32,477 nucleotides of DNA from Clostridia bacterium (GCA_017648085.1 JAGCJI010000028.1:1-32477), one strand, 5' to 3'. Shown: positions 16,631 through 25,881, counted from the stretch's first letter. Notes: a model not told the origin generated them from the letters alone. Numbers and translations: made by a program.

Positions 16631-17866
16631 ATGGGCAAAAATAAAAAGGATAGCGTAGCCGCGACGGCTATGGTAAAGCAGACAAAATACCGATTTTTGA
16701 CAATATTTGTTTGCGTTTTTCTATCGCTCGTGGCGGTTTTGACCGTGACGCTTGGCACAATAAGCGCACATAAAAGCAGAAATGCGGTCGCAAAATATAA
16801 TGGACAGACTATGGATACCGAGGTCGCGTCGTTCTTTGCAAGCTACTATAAGTACCGCTTTATGTCGGCTTTGTCAGCAAGCGGAGTCGTTGGTGTCGAG
16901 GACTCTCCGGGATTTTGGAATAAGAAGGGGGATGACGGCGAAACCTACGGTGATCAGCTTCGCGCCGGAGTGGAAGAATATATAAAACAGGTTCTTGTCG
17001 CAAACTACCTTTACGATAATTATACAAATTTGACCTCGACTGACAGAAAGAAGATATCCGAGGCGTGCGAGGAGCTGCTCACCTATCGCGCAAACGGTAA
17101 AAAGGACGAATTTAACAAGCTCGTAAGCGATTACGGATTTTCATATTCCTCGCTCTGTGAGGCGTCAATGATGCTCTATAAAGCAAGCATGGCGGAGAGG
17201 GTAATTTACGGAGTTGACGGAAGCAACGTCAAAAATTTTCCGACTCTTGCCGAAAGCTATCTTAAAAAATATTCGCACGTGTATCTCATCTTCATCCGCA
17301 CCGAAAGTAAGTTCGTTTATGAAAACGGAAACAGAGTTATGGGGGACGGGGGAGAATATTTAACCGAGCCCCTTACCGACGAGGAAAAGGCGGACAGAGA
17401 GAAGGTCATATCCGAGATGCGGGATGCCATTTCCGCGCTTGAAAGCGGAGTCGGTGCAAGCATGAGCGAAGAAATGTTCTTCACCTATCAGGCGGCGCAC
17501 GATGAGGGCGATGAGGATATGTACGCCGACGGCTATTATTTTCACGAAAGTTCAGCGTTTACCTACGAATTTGCAAGCGCGCTTGGCGAGGTGGTAGATA
17601 AGTCGCTCAATATGAAGGTCGGAGAATACGGTGAGGTCGTTTTGGATTTTGGTGTTTGCTTTATCTATAAGGACGTGCCTACCACTGCCGCATATGCATC
17701 GGGGCTCAACGAGGCGTGCTTTACTGATTTTTATTCCGATGCGTCAGCATACCTGTTTAACGAAACGGTATTATCTCTTTCAAAGGATGCGAAAATCAAA
17801 GACAAATTCTTCAACATAGATATTGTAAACATGCCGTATAATCACGAATATTTACCTAAATTTTAA
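16631..17866 (+). CDS. Membrane-anchored PrsA/SurA-like protein
   Basis: A 411-residue protein with one N-terminal membrane helix at about residues 21-45 and no lipobox, so the rest probably lies outside the membrane. The segment after the helix ([20 protein letters not shown]) looks like the SurA/PrsA N-terminal chaperone domain. The middle ([14 protein letters not shown], then [24 protein letters not shown] and FGVCFIYKD) follows the layout of a parvulin rotamase, but without a clear rotamase active site. A foldase gene after mfd is usual in Clostridia, which supports a role in folding secreted proteins. GGAG (16621-16624), 6 nt before ATG 16631, decides the start over ATG 16619. No strong family match can be claimed. 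Confidence 0.6.
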   Translation: MGKNKKDSVAATAMVKQTKYRFLTIFVCVFLSLVAVLTVTLGTISAHKSRNAVAKYNGQTMDTEVASFFASYYKYRFMSALSASGVVGVEDSPGFWNKKGDDGETYGDQLRAGVEEYIKQVLVANYLYDNYTNLTSTDRKKISEACEELLTYRANGKKDEFNKLVSDYGFSYSSLCEASMMLYKASMAERVIYGVDGSNVKNFPTLAESYLKKYSHVYLIFIRTESKFVYENGNRVMGDGGEYLTEPLTDEEKADREKVISEMRDAISALESGVGASMSEEMFFTYQAAHDEGDEDMYADGYYFHESSAFTYEFASALGEVVDKSLNMKVGEYGEVVLDFGVCFIYKDVPTTAAYASGLNEACFTDFYSDASAYLFNETVLSLSKDAKIKDKFFNIDIVNMPYNHEYLPKF

Positions 17867-17874
17867 GGAGTAAA

Positions 17875-20346
17875 ATGAAAATCTATAACGTCAAGGGTAT
17901 GAGCTGCGCTGCATGCTCTGCCAGTGTGGAGCGCGCCGTAAAGAACCTACCGGGTGTGTCGGAATGCTCCGTCAATCTCCTTGCCGCGACCTTAAGAGTC
18001 GAAGGGGGAGATGATGCGGAAATTATGCGTGCGGTAACCGCAGCCGGATACGGCATAGCTCCGCGAGGCGAAAACCGCGACAACGAAGAAAAAACGGATG
18101 CCTCAAAGGACGTGAGGCACGGCGTATTAAGGCTTGTATTTTCAATTCTCCTGCTATTGCCTATCGTATACGTTACGATGGGACATATGATGTGGGACTT
18201 CCCACTCCCCACAGTCCTCATGGAAAATCCGGCTGTGCTTGGAGTTGTTGAGCTTATACTTGCTCTATTGGTTATAGTGATAAATTACCGCTTTTTCACA
18301 AGCGGTACAATGGCGGTGATTCACGGTGCGCCCAATATGGATACGCTCGTGTCGCTCGGGGCGGGAGTCGCCTTTATATACAGCGTTTATCTCACGGTGA
18401 AAATGCTGATAGACGTCGAAACTGCGGGGGGCGTGCTAAATAAATTGCATTTTGAGTCCGCCGCTATGATACTCACGCTTATCTCGGTCGGTAAGCTTAT
18501 CGAGGCGCGTGCCAAGGATAAAACCACAGACGCAGTAAAATCGCTCGTGCGACTTACTCCTAAGTACGCGCACGTTATACGCGACGGCGAGGAGGTGCTG
18601 ATAGAAACCTCCAAGGTTAACGTCGGTGACGTATTCTTGGTTCGCCCGGGAGAATTTGTTCCGGTTGACGGAGAGGTGGTCAGCGGCTTTGCCGCAGTTG
18701 ACGAATCCAGCCTTACGGGTGAGAGTATACCCGTTGAAAAGTCACACGGGTCCCGCATTTATGCGGCAACTCTCAATACTACCGGGTTTCTTGAGTGCAG
18801 GGCGACTGAGGTAGGCTCTGACACGACGATGTCGCATATAATCAGAATGGTATCGGATGCCTCGTCGGGAAAAGCCCCGATAGCAAAGCTGGCAGACCGT
18901 GTCGCGGGAATCTTCGTTCCAATAGTTCTATGCATCGCCACATTAACGGCGATAATATGGTATTTTGTAAATAATGATTTGCATCACGCGCTTGAACGCG
19001 CCATTTCCGTGCTAGTCATCAGCTGTCCCTGCTCGCTTGGACTTGCAACTCCGGTTGCTATAACCGTTGCGAGCGGAATCGGTGCACGTGCAGGAGTGCT
19101 CTTTAAAAATGCCACGGTAATAGAGGCGTGCGCAAGAGCAAAAACCGTCTTGCTTGATAAAACCGGCACGATAACGGCGGGTGTTCCCACCGTGTGCGAT
19201 GTGATAGCATATTCCGTCGATGCAGATAGACTCCTATCGGTTTGCTCATCTCTCGAAGCCGGCAGTGAGCATCCGCTGGCAAAGGCATTAGTAAAATATT
19301 CTTTGGAAAAGAAGGTTTCGCCCCTTCCTACCGCAGACTTCCTCGCTCACGTAGGCGGTGGAGTCTCTGCTACCGTTGACGGCTGCGCGGCGTTTGGCGG
19401 AAGCCTTAAGTTTATCGGCGAGAGATTTTCGCTCCCCGAAGATATAAGGCAAAAGTGTGATGAGCTTTCCGAGCAGGGCAAAACGCCAATGATCTTTACC
19501 TACGGTGACGACGTTCTTGGTATCGTTGCCGTCACGGACGGCGTTCGAAACGACAGCCCGGATGCCATAGCAGAGCTTAAGCGTATGGGAATTACTCCGA
19601 TTATGCTGACGGGGGATAACGAGCGCACCGCGCGCTTCGTAGCGGATGCGGTTGGAATAGAGAGGGTGTACGCCTCGCTGATGCCGCTCGGCAAGGAGGA
19701 AACTGTTAAATCGCTTTCCGAAGAGGGGACGGTTATAATGGTTGGTGACGGCATTAACGATGCACCCGCCCTTGTGCGCGCCGACGTTGGAATTGCGATA
19801 GGCAGAGGTGCAGACGTAGCGATAGATTCCGCTGACGTCATACTCACCGGCTCAACTCTCTCCGACCTGGTGCTTGCTCTGAAAATAAGCCGTGCAGCTC
19901 TAAAGAATATCCGCGAAAATCTTTTCTGGGCATTTGCCTATAACACTGTGGGTATTCCGCTTGCCGCAGGTGCGTTTTTGTGGCTGCTCGGATGGGATAT
20001 CAGCCCTATGTTCAGTGCCGCGGCGATGAGCCTTTCAAGCTTTTCCGTTGTTTGTAACGCGTTGCGTCTGAATCTTAAAAAATCACTCAAAAAATGTGAT
20101 AAAACAAACATTTATACCGTGAAGGAAGGTGAAAAAATGGAAAAAACTATAAAGATTGAGGGCATGATGTGCCCGCATTGCGAGGCAAGAGTCAGAGAGG
20201 CACTTCTTGCAGCTGACTTCGTAAGCCACGCCGAGACCTCACATAAGAGCGGTACTGCAACCGTAACTCTTAAATCTGACGTGTCTGACGAGCAGCTGCG
20301 TAAAATCGTTGAGGCGGCAGGCTATAAGTTTATCGGCATAGAATAA
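17875..20346 (+). CDS. copA: Copper-transporting P1B ATPase with N- and C-terminal metal-binding domains
   Basis: Pumps Cu(I) out of the cytoplasm. Domains in order: heavy-metal-associated domain 1 (1-66, GMSCAAC with C11 and C14), eight-helix membrane core with the CPC motif (C384-P-C386), phosphorylated D428 in DKTGT, GDGIND (624-629), and the copper-type signatures AYN and MSLSS in the last helices. After the last helix there is a short linker and a second complete metal-binding domain (755-823, CPHC at 766-769). CopA enzymes normally keep such domains at the N terminus, with the chaperone CopZ as a separate gene. GGAG upstream (17868-17871) sets the start 8 bp after the previous gene. No CsoR or CopY gene is in the window. 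Confidence 0.96.
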   Translation: MKIYNVKGMSCAACSASVERAVKNLPGVSECSVNLLAATLRVEGGDDAEIMRAVTAAGYGIAPRGENRDNEEKTDASKDVRHGVLRLVFSILLLLPIVYVTMGHMMWDFPLPTVLMENPAVLGVVELILALLVIVINYRFFTSGTMAVIHGAPNMDTLVSLGAGVAFIYSVYLTVKMLIDVETAGGVLNKLHFESAAMILTLISVGKLIEARAKDKTTDAVKSLVRLTPKYAHVIRDGEEVLIETSKVNVGDVFLVRPGEFVPVDGEVVSGFAAVDESSLTGESIPVEKSHGSRIYAATLNTTGFLECRATEVGSDTTMSHIIRMVSDASSGKAPIAKLADRVAGIFVPIVLCIATLTAIIWYFVNNDLHHALERAISVLVISCPCSLGLATPVAITVASGIGARAGVLFKNATVIEACARAKTVLLDKTGTITAGVPTVCDVIAYSVDADRLLSVCSSLEAGSEHPLAKALVKYSLEKKVSPLPTADFLAHVGGGVSATVDGCAAFGGSLKFIGERFSLPEDIRQKCDELSEQGKTPMIFTYGDDVLGIVAVTDGVRNDSPDAIAELKRMGITPIMLTGDNERTARFVADAVGIERVYASLMPLGKEETVKSLSEEGTVIMVGDGINDAPALVRADVGIAIGRGADVAIDSADVILTGSTLSDLVLALKISRAALKNIRENLFWAFAYNTVGIPLAAGAFLWLLGWDISPMFSAAAMSLSSFSVVCNALRLNLKKSLKKCDKTNIYTVKEGEKMEKTIKIEGMMCPHCEARVREALLAADFVSHAETSHKSGTATVTLKSDVSDEQLRKIVEAAGYKFIGIE
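20137..20346 (+). CDS. Possible CopZ-like copper chaperone from an internal start in copA
   Basis: The last 69 codons of copA form a complete heavy-metal-associated domain ([13 protein letters not shown]). They begin with an in-frame ATG preceded by AAGGAAGGTG (20122-20131), 7 nt from AGG to ATG. This is as good a ribosome site as those of the independent genes in the window. The linker encoded by that site (VKEGEK) looks like translated spacer. A free 69-residue CopZ-like protein could thus be made in addition to the fused pump. Whether internal initiation happens is an inference. Confidence 0.5.
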   Translation: MEKTIKIEGMMCPHCEARVREALLAADFVSHAETSHKSGTATVTLKSDVSDEQLRKIVEAAGYKFIGIE

Positions 20347-20570
20347 GTATAAAGGTATCAAAAATGCCAAACGGACCAAATTGCCTTGCGCCTTTCTAAA
20401 CAAGCGTATACGGGAAAATCCCCGCTTTTGCCGCCTGATCGATTGGCGTGATGTCGCGATCGCGCTCGGTGCGGTGTAGCGCGCCGGATCGGCAACGGCA
20501 TGTAATTTGGAATAATAGACCTATTAACCATTTGTATATAAAAAAGAACAATCATTTTATTATACATTAC
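20347..20570. other. Intergenic region with structured GC-rich stretch
   Basis: No gene is supported here. A weak hairpin CGGG/CCCG at 20411-20424 followed by CTTTT may end the copA operon. From about 20430 to 20505 the DNA is GC-rich with several interrupted inverted repeats, including the perfect palindrome CGCGATCGCG (20455-20464) and TGCC/GGCA plus GATC/GATC arms around it. From 20510 it becomes AT-rich and enters the regulatory region of the citrate operon. The GC-rich part remains unexplained. Confidence 0.4.
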
Positions 20571-20623
20571 TTGACATTAGCTGCCGGGTAATGTATAATT
20601 TATTCAAATTTAATTGTATACAA
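20532..20623 (+). promoter_or_regulatory. Operator array around the citrate promoter
   Basis: The motif TGTATA or its complement recurs: in TTGTATATAA (20532-20541), in both arms of a perfect 12-nt inverted repeat (ATTATACATTAC 20559-20570 and GTAATGTATAAT 20588-20599), and in the perfect palindrome TTGTATACAA (20614-20623). The inverted repeat frames the -35 and includes the -10; the palindrome lies just after the expected transcription start. Such GTATAC-centred sites are typical of GntR-family operators, and a GntR gene is second in this operon. Assignment to that regulator is inferred. Confidence 0.6.
20571..20599 (+). promoter_or_regulatory. Promoter of the citrate synthase operon
   Basis: TTGACA (20571-20576) and TATAAT (20594-20599), both perfect, with a 17-nt spacer. 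The start of transcription should be near 20606, leaving a leader of about 50 nt that contains the TTGTATACAA palindrome. Confidence 0.9.
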
Positions 20624-20658
20624 GAATACAAACTGTTTTCGGAAAGGAAAATTCAGCT

Positions 20659-22038
20659 ATGATATTCAAGAATCCACACACGAATCTGATTGAACAAGCG
20701 CAATATAAGTATTCGCTTCAGGACGTTGCCGAGCCGAACCTTTATCGCGACATTTACCCTTACGACGAGATACCGAAGGTCGCCTTCAACCACCGTCACG
20801 TGCCGCTTGAAGTACCGAGTGACATTTGGATTACGGATACAACCTTCCGCGACGGTCAGCAATCCCGAGCGCCTTATACCGTAAAGCAGATAGTAGACCT
20901 TTATAAAATGCTGCACCGACTCGGCGGAGAAAACGGAATCATACGTCAGTCGGAGTTCTTCGTATATACAAAAAAGGACAGAGAAGCTCTCGTTAAGTGT
21001 ATGGAGCTCGGATATGAGTTCCCCGAAATAACGACCTGGATAAGAGCGAGAAAAGAGGACTTTAATCTTGCACTTGAGCTTGGTATAAAGGAAACGGGCA
21101 TCCTCGTCTCTTGCTCCGACTATCATATCTTTAAGAAGCTCGGCCTTTCCCGTAAGGAAGCGCTTGATCACTATCTCAGCGTCGTTAAAAACGCCTTCAG
21201 CGCAGGTATACGCCCCCGCTGTCACCTCGAAGATATAACCCGTGCCGACTTTTACGGCTTTGTAGTACCGTTCGTTAACGAGCTGAACGAGCTTTCTCGA
21301 GAAGCGGGAATACCCGTCAAAATAAGAATGTGCGATACTATGGGATACGGAGTTTCCTATCCCGGCGTTGCGCTTCCGCGAAGCGTGCCCGGTATCGTTT
21401 ACGGCTTACATCACTATGCAAACGTGCCCTCGGATATGCTTGAATGGCACGGTCATAACGACTTTTACAAGGGCGTTTCAAACGCTGTAAGCGCGTGGCT
21501 CTACGGCGCAAGCGGAGTTAACTGCTCGTTGCTTGGCATAGGCGAGAGAACGGGTAACGTACCGCTTGAGGCTATGGTTATGGAATACGCCTCGATACGT
21601 GGCTCGCTTGACGGTATGGACACCACGGTCATCACCGAAATAGCAGAGTATTTCAAGCGTGAGATGGGATACACTATCCCTCCGATGACACCGTTTGTCG
21701 GCGATAATTTCAACGTGACCCGTGCAGGAATACACGCCGACGGTCTTATGAAGGATGCGGAAATATATAATATTTTTGATACGGAAAAGATACTTAACCG
21801 TACGGCAGAGGTTGCGATCTCAAACACCTCAGGTCTTGCGGGCATAGCATATTGGATCAATAAGCATTACGATCTTGCGGGCGACAGTGCCGTAACCAAG
21901 CACGACGATGTCGTCGTCAAGGTCAAGGCGGCGATAGACGGAGAATATATGGACGGAAGAACTACGCTTATGGGTGACGAAGAGCTCTACGGCATAGTAG
22001 CATCCGTAGCACCGGAATTCGGAGGCAAGAAAAAATGA
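20659..22038 (+). CDS. Re-type citrate synthase (HMG-lyase-like family)
   Basis: Predicted to condense acetyl-CoA and oxaloacetate to citrate. The 459-residue protein belongs to the DRE-TIM barrel family: TDTTFRDGQQSR (59-70) holds the metal and active-site residues, and WHGHND (263-268) gives the metal-binding His pair. It is unrelated to ordinary Si-citrate synthase. Homocitrate synthase or isopropylmalate synthase are alternatives. The adjacent aconitase and isocitrate dehydrogenase, and a separate complete diaminopimelate route to lysine, favour the Re-citrate synthase known from Clostridium kluyveri. ATG 20659 with GGAAAGGA (20641-20648) is chosen; the in-frame TTG at 20614 lies inside the palindromic operator. 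It overlaps the next gene by 4 bp (ATGA). Confidence 0.82.
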   Translation: MIFKNPHTNLIEQAQYKYSLQDVAEPNLYRDIYPYDEIPKVAFNHRHVPLEVPSDIWITDTTFRDGQQSRAPYTVKQIVDLYKMLHRLGGENGIIRQSEFFVYTKKDREALVKCMELGYEFPEITTWIRARKEDFNLALELGIKETGILVSCSDYHIFKKLGLSRKEALDHYLSVVKNAFSAGIRPRCHLEDITRADFYGFVVPFVNELNELSREAGIPVKIRMCDTMGYGVSYPGVALPRSVPGIVYGLHHYANVPSDMLEWHGHNDFYKGVSNAVSAWLYGASGVNCSLLGIGERTGNVPLEAMVMEYASIRGSLDGMDTTVITEIAEYFKREMGYTIPPMTPFVGDNFNVTRAGIHADGLMKDAEIYNIFDTEKILNRTAEVAISNTSGLAGIAYWINKHYDLAGDSAVTKHDDVVVKVKAAIDGEYMDGRTTLMGDEELYGIVASVAPEFGGKKK

Positions 22039-22691
22039 TAGTTGATGAAAGAGCACCGTCCCTTGAGGAAATGGTCTATTCTCGACTGGAGGAGGAAATA
22101 TTGACGGGCGAGCTTGCGAGCGGCAGCTCACTTGGAGAAATAGCTCTCTCATCAAGGCTTGGTGTCAGCAGAACTCCCGTGCGCGGAGCATTACACCGAC
22201 TTGCCGAGGAGGGGCTTGTTGAGATCGTTCCCAACAAGGGCGCGACCGTAATAGGCATAAATCCTGCCGATCTCGTCGATATTTACAGACTTCGTGAGCG
22301 CCTTGAGGGCCTCGCCTCCTCGCTCGCGGCGGAGCGCATCAGCGAAGATGAACTTTTGAAGCTTGAGGAAGCTACCACACTCGCCGATTTTTACATAAGT
22401 CGCAACGATACCGAACATATGAAGGAGCTTGATACGGTTTTCCACAGTATAATCTATAAGGCGTCGGGATCGCGATTCCTATCTCGCACTCTCTCGGAGC
22501 TGCACAGAAAAATAAAGGCTTACCGCAAGCGCTCGCTTGCCGTTCCGGGACGTCTTGAACGGTCTGAAAACGAGCATAGGGAAATACTCGAAGCGATAAA
22601 AGCGAGAGATTCAAGGAGAGCTGACGAGCTGACGAGCCTGCACGTGCGCCGTGCGCTTGAAAATATGCTCTCGTCAATGGAGCAAAATTAG
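22035..22691 (+). CDS. GntR-family regulator with FCD sensor domain
   Basis: Transcription factor of 218 residues. The N-terminal winged helix (about 10-75, LSSRLGVSRTPVRGALHRLA with EEGLVEIVPNKGATV) binds DNA. The all-helical FCD domain (about 80-215) has the metal/ligand set D133, H137 (DTVFH), H181 (NEHREIL) and H203 (LHVRRA). FCD regulators usually sense small carboxylates, so citrate, isocitrate or 2-oxoglutarate are natural candidates here. It is embedded between citrate synthase and aconitase, with the start overlapping the previous stop (ATGA) and GGAGG (22021-22025) 9 nt upstream. It probably controls its own operon through the TGTATA sites. The ligand and its direction of effect are unknown. 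Confidence 0.93.
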   Translation: MIVDERAPSLEEMVYSRLEEEILTGELASGSSLGEIALSSRLGVSRTPVRGALHRLAEEGLVEIVPNKGATVIGINPADLVDIYRLRERLEGLASSLAAERISEDELLKLEEATTLADFYISRNDTEHMKELDTVFHSIIYKASGSRFLSRTLSELHRKIKAYRKRSLAVPGRLERSENEHREILEAIKARDSRRADELTSLHVRRALENMLSSMEQN

Positions 22692-22703
22692 GAGAGAAGT
22701 AAA

Positions 22704-24638
22704 ATGGGATATACGATAGCACAGAAAATCATAAAAAGCCATCTCGTTTCGGGGGAAATGAAAACGGGTAGCGAAATAGGACTTAAGATCGACCAGACGC
22801 TTACGCAGGATGCTACGGGCACTATGGCGTATTTACAGCTTGAGGCGATGGGATGTGACAGAGTAAAAACCGAGCTTTCGGTGGCATATATCGATCACAA
22901 TACGCTTCAAGCGGGATTCGAAAACGCAGACGATCACAGATATATTCAAACGGTAGCAAAAAAACACGGCGTGCGCTTTTCCCGCCCCGGCAACGGCATC
23001 TGCCATCAGGTGCATCTCGAGCGCTTTGGCGCACCGGGTAAAACCCTTATCGGCTCGGACAGCCACACTCCCACAGCCGGCGGCATTGGCATGCTCGGTA
23101 TGGGTGCGGGCGGTCTTGACGTCGCGGTGGCAATGGGTGGCGGCGAATATTATATAACCATGCCTAAAATGATACGTATAAACCTTGTAGGTAAGCTTCC
23201 CGATTACGTCGGTGCGAAGGATATAATCCTTGAGGTGTTAAGGCTTCTCGGCGTCAAAGGTGGCGTCGGTGCAATCGTGGAATATGCCGGTGAGGGAGTA
23301 AAAACACTTTCCGTGCCCCAGCGCGCAACGATAACCAATATGGGTGCTGAACTCGGCGCGACAAGCTCAATTTTCCCATCCGACGAGGTAACGCGTGAAT
23401 TCCTACGCGCAGAGGGACGCGAGGACGTATATGTTCCGCTTCAAAGTGATTCGGATGCGGAATACGATGACGAATACACGATAGATATATCAAAGCTCAC
23501 CCCACTTGCCGCCTGTCCTCACAGTCCCGACAACGTAAGACCCGTGTCAAGTCTTTCGGGTATGAAAATAGATCAGGTGTGCATAGGATCTTGCACCAAC
23601 TCTTCAATGCTGGACATGCTCACTGTGGCCGCAATGCTTAAGGGAAAGACGGTGCATCCCGACGTGTCGCTTTCTATATCTCCCGGCTCAAAGCAGGTAT
23701 ACAATATGCTGGCAGAGTGCGGTGCGCTTGCCGACCTTATCGCCGCCGGTGCAAGAATTCTTGAATGCGCTTGCGGTCCTTGCATAGGTATGGGCTTTTC
23801 ACCTAAATCGAAGGGCGTCAGCCTTCGCACCTTTAACCGAAATTTCCTTGCGCGCAGCGGTACTGCGGATGCAGAGGTTTATCTCGTGTCCCCGGAAACC
23901 GCCGCGGCAAGCGCAATAAACGGTGTGTTTACCGATCCTACTACGCTTGGCGAGGCACCCCGTGTTGAAATTCCGAAGCAATTTACAGTAAACGACAACC
24001 TTATAGAAATGCCTGCGTCAATGGATGCGGCGGACGCAGTCCTTGTTGAACGCGGACCTAACATTAAGCCTATACCCAAGGGAGAAGCTCCTGCGGAGGA
24101 TCTCTCTTTGAAGCTTGTACTTAAGGTCGGCGATAACATAACCACCGACCATATAATGCCTGCTGGCACGAAGGTTTTGCCTTACCGCTCAAACGTTCCG
24201 AAGCTCTCGGAGTTCTGCTTCACGGTCTGTGACAAGGATTTTCCAAAGCGTGCAAGAGAGCTCGGTGGCGGAATAATACTCGGCGGTCAGAATTACGGGC
24301 AGGGCTCTTCGCGTGAGCACGCCGCACTTGTTCCTCTCTATCTCGGAATACGCGCGGTAGTTGCAAAGAGCTTTGCAAGAATACACGTCGCGAATCTTAT
24401 CAACTTCGGCATAGTTCCTCTCGTTCTTGAGTGCGAGGATGACTATGAAAAAATTTCTCAAGGCGATGACCTTTATATCAAGTCCTTCCGCAAAGCAGTT
24501 GCGGATAGCGATTCGGCAACGATTATAAACCGCACAAACGGCGCACGGATAGGGGTTAAGCTCAATTTTACCAAGCGTCAGCGTGAGATCCTTCTTGCGG
24601 GCGGAATGTTAAACTTTACAAAACAGAAGAACAGCTAA
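22704..24638 (+). CDS. Aconitate hydratase
   Basis: Interconverts citrate and isocitrate. The 644 residues match the compact aconitase group. Cysteines for the [4Fe-4S] cluster are C297 (GSCTNS) and C357/C360 (CACGPCIGMG). GSDSHTPTAGG and the C-terminal swivel-domain motif GQNYGQGSSREHAA are also present. Homoaconitase or isopropylmalate isomerase are related, but those are usually split into two subunits. The operon context argues for citrate. GGAGAG stands upstream of ATG 22704, 12 bp after the regulator gene. Confidence 0.94.
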   Translation: MGYTIAQKIIKSHLVSGEMKTGSEIGLKIDQTLTQDATGTMAYLQLEAMGCDRVKTELSVAYIDHNTLQAGFENADDHRYIQTVAKKHGVRFSRPGNGICHQVHLERFGAPGKTLIGSDSHTPTAGGIGMLGMGAGGLDVAVAMGGGEYYITMPKMIRINLVGKLPDYVGAKDIILEVLRLLGVKGGVGAIVEYAGEGVKTLSVPQRATITNMGAELGATSSIFPSDEVTREFLRAEGREDVYVPLQSDSDAEYDDEYTIDISKLTPLAACPHSPDNVRPVSSLSGMKIDQVCIGSCTNSSMLDMLTVAAMLKGKTVHPDVSLSISPGSKQVYNMLAECGALADLIAAGARILECACGPCIGMGFSPKSKGVSLRTFNRNFLARSGTADAEVYLVSPETAAASAINGVFTDPTTLGEAPRVEIPKQFTVNDNLIEMPASMDAADAVLVERGPNIKPIPKGEAPAEDLSLKLVLKVGDNITTDHIMPAGTKVLPYRSNVPKLSEFCFTVCDKDFPKRARELGGGIILGGQNYGQGSSREHAALVPLYLGIRAVVAKSFARIHVANLINFGIVPLVLECEDDYEKISQGDDLYIKSFRKAVADSDSATIINRTNGARIGVKLNFTKRQREILLAGGMLNFTKQKNS

Positions 24639-24650
24639 AGGAGTCAGGGT

Positions 24651-25820
24651 ATGGAAAATTATGAAAAGAATCTCGATGAGGCGTGCGCCAAATTCAGAAA
24701 AATACTGGAGGATCAGCTCACCCGTGTCGAAAATATGAAGGCGCAGGGGGATTTTACCGACTATTCGGCTATTGATACCATAAAAATCGGAGTTTGCGGC
24801 GGCGACGGTATCGGTCCTACTATAACGAAAGAGGCGCGCCGCGTGCTTGAATTTATACTTGCCGATCTCGTTGATCTCGGTAAGGTTGAGTTTAAAACCA
24901 TAGACGGACTCACTATTGAAAACAGAATTGCAGCAGGAAAGGCTATTCCCGACGACGTTATGGCAGAGCTTAAGAGCTGCGATATTATTCTCAAAGGACC
25001 TACCACTACACCCCAAAAGGGTGACGGAATGCCCAATATCGAGTCGGCAAACGTCGCAATGAGAAAGGCACTTGACCTTTTTGCAAACATCCGTCCCGTT
25101 AAGGTGCCGGAGGAGGGCATCAACTGGACCATTTTCCGCGAAAACACGGAGGGAGGATATGCGGTTGGCTCGTCAGGCTTTAACGTAACCGAGGACTTGG
25201 CTGTCGATTTCACCGTTACCACCAAGCAGGGCTCTGACAGAATTGCCAGACTTGCCTACGATTACGCTCGTAAAAACGGTCTTAACAGAGTGTCGCTCGT
25301 AACCAAAGCGAACGTCATTAAAACCACGGACGGAAACTTCCTTGAGGATTGCCACAAGGTAGCTGATCTCTACCCCGAGATAATCACGGACGAGTGGTAT
25401 GCCGATATAATGACCGCGAAGCTCGTGGACAAAAAGCGTCGCCGCGATTTCAAGGTCTTACTCCTTCCCAACCTTTACGGCGATATCATATCTGACGAGG
25501 CAGCTGAATTCCAGGGTGGCGTCGGCACGGCGGGATGTGCAAATATCGGTAAAAAGTACGCAATGTTCGAGGCGATTCACGGCTCTGCACCGAGAATGGT
25601 TAGGGAGGGTAGAGCACAGTATGCCGATCCTTGCTCTATGCTTCGCGCATCCGTAATGCTTCTTTCGCATATCGGCTATCAGGATAGAGCCGACAAGCTT
25701 GAGCGCGCCCTTGATATATGCTCATTTGAGGAAAAGAAGCTTACCGTAACCGGCAGAGCGGGCGGTGCAAGCTGCGCGGAATTCGGCGACTACGTGATGG
25801 AAACTCTTAAGAAACTGTAA
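24651..25820 (+). CDS. Isocitrate dehydrogenase (isocitrate/isopropylmalate family)
   Basis: Oxidises isocitrate to 2-oxoglutarate and CO2, completing the oxidative branch that supplies glutamate. The 389-residue protein has GDGIGPTITKEA (about 50-61), the substrate loop with ESANVAMRK, ENTEGGYAVGSSGF, the metal-binding region with NLYGDIISDEAA, and the nucleotide site EAIHGSAP. The Ser-x-Asn in the substrate loop fits isocitrate rather than isopropylmalate. About 40 residues precede the conserved start. Whether NAD or NADP is used is not clear from the residues after EAIHGSAP. AAGGAG precedes ATG 24651; a terminator follows. Confidence 0.88.
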   Translation: MENYEKNLDEACAKFRKILEDQLTRVENMKAQGDFTDYSAIDTIKIGVCGGDGIGPTITKEARRVLEFILADLVDLGKVEFKTIDGLTIENRIAAGKAIPDDVMAELKSCDIILKGPTTTPQKGDGMPNIESANVAMRKALDLFANIRPVKVPEEGINWTIFRENTEGGYAVGSSGFNVTEDLAVDFTVTTKQGSDRIARLAYDYARKNGLNRVSLVTKANVIKTTDGNFLEDCHKVADLYPEIITDEWYADIMTAKLVDKKRRRDFKVLLLPNLYGDIISDEAAEFQGGVGTAGCANIGKKYAMFEAIHGSAPRMVREGRAQYADPCSMLRASVMLLSHIGYQDRADKLERALDICSFEEKKLTVTGRAGGASCAEFGDYVMETLKKL

Positions 25821-25828
25821 TTTATTTT

Positions 25829-25860
25829 AACGGCAGCGGCTTTGCGCGCTGCCGTTATTA
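25829..25860 (+). terminator. Terminator of the citrate operon
   Basis: A perfect 10-bp stem AACGGCAGCG (25829-25838) and CGCTGCCGTT (25847-25856) with an 8-nt loop, followed by ATTATTATTT. The T run is interrupted but the stem is strong. Confidence 0.8.
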
Positions 25861-25881
25861 TTATTTAATTTTAATATGCTA

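Noticed and set aside
20358..20567. A 69-codon minus-strand frame after copA
   Set aside because: It spans the GC-rich structured stretch and the operator region, with no ribosome site; unlikely to be coding.
20659..25820. Reading the operon as homocitrate synthase, homoaconitase and homoisocitrate dehydrogenase (alpha-aminoadipate lysine route)
   Set aside because: A riboswitch-controlled diaminopimelate route with ddh and lysA follows directly, so a second lysine route is unlikely; a citrate route for glutamate fits better.
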